Positions 62,447-64,000 of a stretch of DNA of 64,000 bases are shown here, one piece after another. The position numbers and the translations under genes are program-made. This stretch comes from Nitrobacter sp. NHB1 (GTDB taxonomy: Bacteria; Pseudomonadota; Alphaproteobacteria; Rhizobiales; Xanthobacteraceae), in assembly GCF_036964665.1 (NCBI RefSeq), contig NZ_JBAMDA010000001.1, forward strand, positions 2,332,001-2,396,000, read 5' to 3'. The notes beneath the pieces were generated by a model that was not told the origin of the DNA, ran no database searches, and saw only the letters and a list, made by a program, of their open reading frames with translations. Each line of letters begins with the position of its first letter. Within the stretch, counting starts at the first letter, position 1.

Positions 62447-62487
62447 ACCTGCGGGGCTCGCCGAAAAACCGACGGTGCCCGGGAAAG
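62431..62487 (+). repeat. 57-bp inverted repeat, left arm
   Basis: Begins atggctgcgatc and contains tgcggggctcgccgaaaaac and cccgggaaag. It is nearly identical to the reverse complement of 62799-62855. It covers the stop codon of the stress-protein gene. Confidence 0.85.
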
Positions 62488-62599
62488 CACGGAGCCTGTC
62501 TTCACGCAGCCATCCCGGCCATCCGCCGTTTTGATCCGATTCACCGATTGAAGACTTCAACATTTCAAGGCGTGGGATGTCCGGCATAAAGCCGTGGCC

Positions 62600-62705
62600 T
62601 GGAGCATCTCCCGGTGAAGTGGACACCGGTTCACTGTAAGGAAATGCGACCACTCAATAGCTTGGAGCGCCCGTTCTGATTCCATCAGAACGGTAAGCGC
62701 TCTAG
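62600..62705. repeat. Interspersed repeat, copy 6
   Basis: ggagcatctcccggtgaagt, then ggacaccggttcactgtaag, gaaatgcgaccactcaatag and the end hairpin ctgattccatcagaac with gcgctctag. It is the same sub-type as copy 5 (44652-44757). It lies inside the segment bracketed by the 57-bp inverted repeat; the region 62447-62854 otherwise holds no gene. Confidence 0.82.
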
Positions 62706-62798
62706 CGTTGCAATCGAACCTGATCCGCTTGAGGCGGCCCCGCGCCTGGATACAAAAAGACTTGATAACCAATGGTAGCCGCGTCGGACTGCGCAATC

Positions 62799-62855
62799 CT
62801 TTCCCGGGCACTATCGGTTTTTCGGCGAGCCCCGCAGTTTCACGATCGCAGCCAT
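62799..62855 (-). repeat. 57-bp inverted repeat, right arm, with a tRNA-Leu-like 3' end
   Basis: Reverse complement of 62431-62487 with a few mismatches; it ends at the stop codon of the NYN gene. Its left end overlaps tcctttcccgggcactat (62797-62814), which matches the 3' end of tRNA-Leu, tcctttcctgggcaccat (61287-61304), in 16 of 18 positions. Confidence 0.8.
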
Positions 62856-63619
62856 CAGGACGCCGGTTTCCGGCCCGCGCGGGGCCGGGTGCGGATGCGC
62901 ATCGGTCCGTTGTTCTCGTCGATCTCGAATGCGCCCGTCTTCCTGACAAGGCTGCTGAGTTTTCCGAAGCCATAGCTGCGAACATCGAAATCCGAGAACA
63001 GCTTCGATATTTGCTGTCCCACAGGGCCGAGAAGTGCCCAGCCGTCCTCGCTCTCGATCTGCGAAATCGCCTTGTTCAGAATCGGAATGGCGGCGCTCGG
63101 CGGCTTTGGGGATTTGGAGCTGGGCAATATCGGTGGCGGAACAACTCCGGGTTTGAGTTCGGACGTTTTCGGAAGGAGACCTTCAAGCGAGATGAACCTA
63201 TCGCAGGCCCGCCGAAAGCAGTCCGGTGTTTTCTTTTCGCCGAACCCATAAACATTGGCGCCCTCACGCCGAAGCCGGGCAGCAAGATTCGTGAAATCGC
63301 TATCGGACGAGACCAGACAAAATCCATTGATCCGACCGTCATGCAAGAGGTCCATAGCGTCGATGACCATCGCCATGTCCGCAGAATTCTTGCCTTTCGC
63401 CGCGCGAATTTGATCACGCCTTTCGAGCGCATGATCAGGTAATACGCTGGCCCAGCCCTTTAAGTTCGGACCCGAGAAATGTCCATAGATGAGCCGGACC
63501 GGCGCGTCACCCAGTCGGGCGATTTTCTTGAAGAGTCCGTCGGCAAATTTCGGCGAAACATTTTCAGCATCGATCAGGATGGCAAAACGCGGCGACCGCT
63601 GTCGTGGTTCGGCTTTCAT
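62855..63619 (-). CDS. NYN-domain (LabA/DUF88-type) RNase-like protein with C-terminal OST-HTH
   Basis: 254 residues. The NYN (PIN-like) domain spans about 10-150: RFAILIDAENVSPKFADGLF (D17), KGKNSADMAMVIDAMDLLHD (D81, D87), FCLVSSDSDFTNLAARLRRE (D106, D108) and VYGFGEKKTPDCFRRACDRF. These four acidic groups form the metal-dependent nuclease site. After a Pro/Lys/Ser linker (PPPILPSSKSPKPPSAA), residues about 180-250 form an OST-HTH/LOTUS-like domain (GPVGQQISKLFSDFDVRSYG, FGKLSSLVRKTGAFEI), a probable RNA-binding module. It likely processes or decays RNA. A basic tail (RIRTRPRAGRKP) ends it. A partial copy lies behind tRNA-Leu. Confidence 0.9.
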   Translation of the reverse strand: MKAEPRQRSPRFAILIDAENVSPKFADGLFKKIARLGDAPVRLIYGHFSGPNLKGWASVLPDHALERRDQIRAAKGKNSADMAMVIDAMDLLHDGRINGFCLVSSDSDFTNLAARLRREGANVYGFGEKKTPDCFRRACDRFISLEGLLPKTSELKPGVVPPPILPSSKSPKPPSAAIPILNKAISQIESEDGWALLGPVGQQISKLFSDFDVRSYGFGKLSSLVRKTGAFEIDENNGPMRIRTRPRAGRKPAS

Positions 63620-63895
63620 CCGGCCCCCTTGTAATATCGCAATCCGCCAACACTGCCGCGGTTTTCTTGATATTACTGAAAGATGGCTCGCCGCAGGGCG
63701 TACAAGGCCGGCTAAGGTCAGCGAGAACTTCCAAAATAATCCAAATTTATCAGTGCATTGAAAAGTATTCGTTAGCCGTTTGGCGTCGCGTTCCCAGGTG
63801 AGCCTGTGTCTGGGCTTTTCGAAAGTTCCGCCTCTCGTTTGTTGACGATTTCAACGATAGTTTAGCACTCCCATCGATTCGACGAGGCTTCATCC

Positions 63896-64000
63896 ATGAC
63901 CATCCGCCTGCACCGCGGCGATCTGCCGGACCAGGATCTTGCGCGCTACACCCGTTCGGCTGCGATCGACACCGAGACCATGGGTCTCAATCCGCATCGC
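63896..64000 (+). CDS. rnd: Ribonuclease D, N-terminal start (partial)
   Basis: The ATG at 63896 opens a frame that runs off the window after 35 codons: MTIRLHRGDLPDQDLARYTR, SAAIDTETMGLNPHR. AIDTETMGL is the ExoI motif of DEDD 3'-5' exonucleases (D25 and E27 bind metal), and the short N-terminus fits the alphaproteobacterial ribonuclease D family (about 200 residues), which trims tRNA and other RNA 3' ends. The first bases of the gene lie 276 bases from the divergent NYN gene; no gene is seen between them. Confidence 0.88.
   Translation, partial: MTIRLHRGDLPDQDLARYTRSAAIDTETMGLNPHR

Overview
The window looks like chromosome of a nitrogen-cycle alphaproteobacterium of the Bradyrhizobiaceae/Nitrobacteraceae (Bradyrhizobium, Rhodopseudomonas, Nitrobacter, Afipia). 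The pointers are high GC, the glnD / hslO / apaG / metZ / dCTP-deaminase neighbourhood, a class I lysyl-tRNA synthetase, a SAM-II riboswitch in front of metZ, an OpgC protein and an interspersed repeat family of the type common in this family. The genus assignment is inference from gene content, not from a marker gene comparison.

Left part (1-11 kb): an accessory, decaying region. It has stress and envelope genes (two PRC-barrel proteins, a DUF1236/peptidoglycan-binding protein, a CDF metal exporter, a glycogen-debranching enzyme) among gene fragments: IS3 and IS5 transposase ends, a displaced piece of a debranching enzyme, a copper P-type ATPase stub and a frameshifted DUF892 protein. 11-21.5 kb is a conserved core block: glnD, hslO, apaG, an opgC-SGNH-SGNH operon, metZ under a SAM-II riboswitch and a dCTP deaminase.

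21.5-34 kb is accessory again: a Cox11 remnant, an FAD monooxygenase, a ClC channel stub cut by IS110 remains, a YajR-type MFS exporter, a Crp/Fnr regulator, a GT39-like membrane glycosyltransferase, and a copper-delivery cluster (two caa3_CtaG-like proteins, PCuAC, SCO) without any oxidase subunit gene. A LysR remnant and tRNA-Gly(CCC) close it.

34-61 kb is mostly housekeeping: an ECF sigma / DUF4142 / cupredoxin group, a second SCO, a GT2 synthase, an amino-acid-type binding protein, lysS (class I), an L,D-transpeptidase, a thermonuclease, the SDH assembly factor DUF1674, rsmB, a heparinase-fold protein, purH, a probable thiosulfate dehydrogenase pair (tsdB-tsdA), gamma-glutamyltransferase, DUF2239 + MATE, a ketopantoate reductase, GST, uppP and an NDUFA9-like protein. 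61-64 kb holds tRNA-Leu(CAG), a partial duplication of a NYN/OST-HTH gene, a stress-type glycine-zipper protein between repeats, the intact NYN gene and the start of ribonuclease D.

The most unusual points are: (i) the OpgC operon, where one of two SGNH hydrolases appears to have lost catalytic residues; (ii) the oxidase-less copper cassette, in which one CtaG paralogue lost its histidine cluster; (iii) the tRNA-Leu / NYN duplication with a 57-bp inverted repeat; (iv) paired TATCCGGGTAATA operator-like sites in front of the DUF2239 gene.
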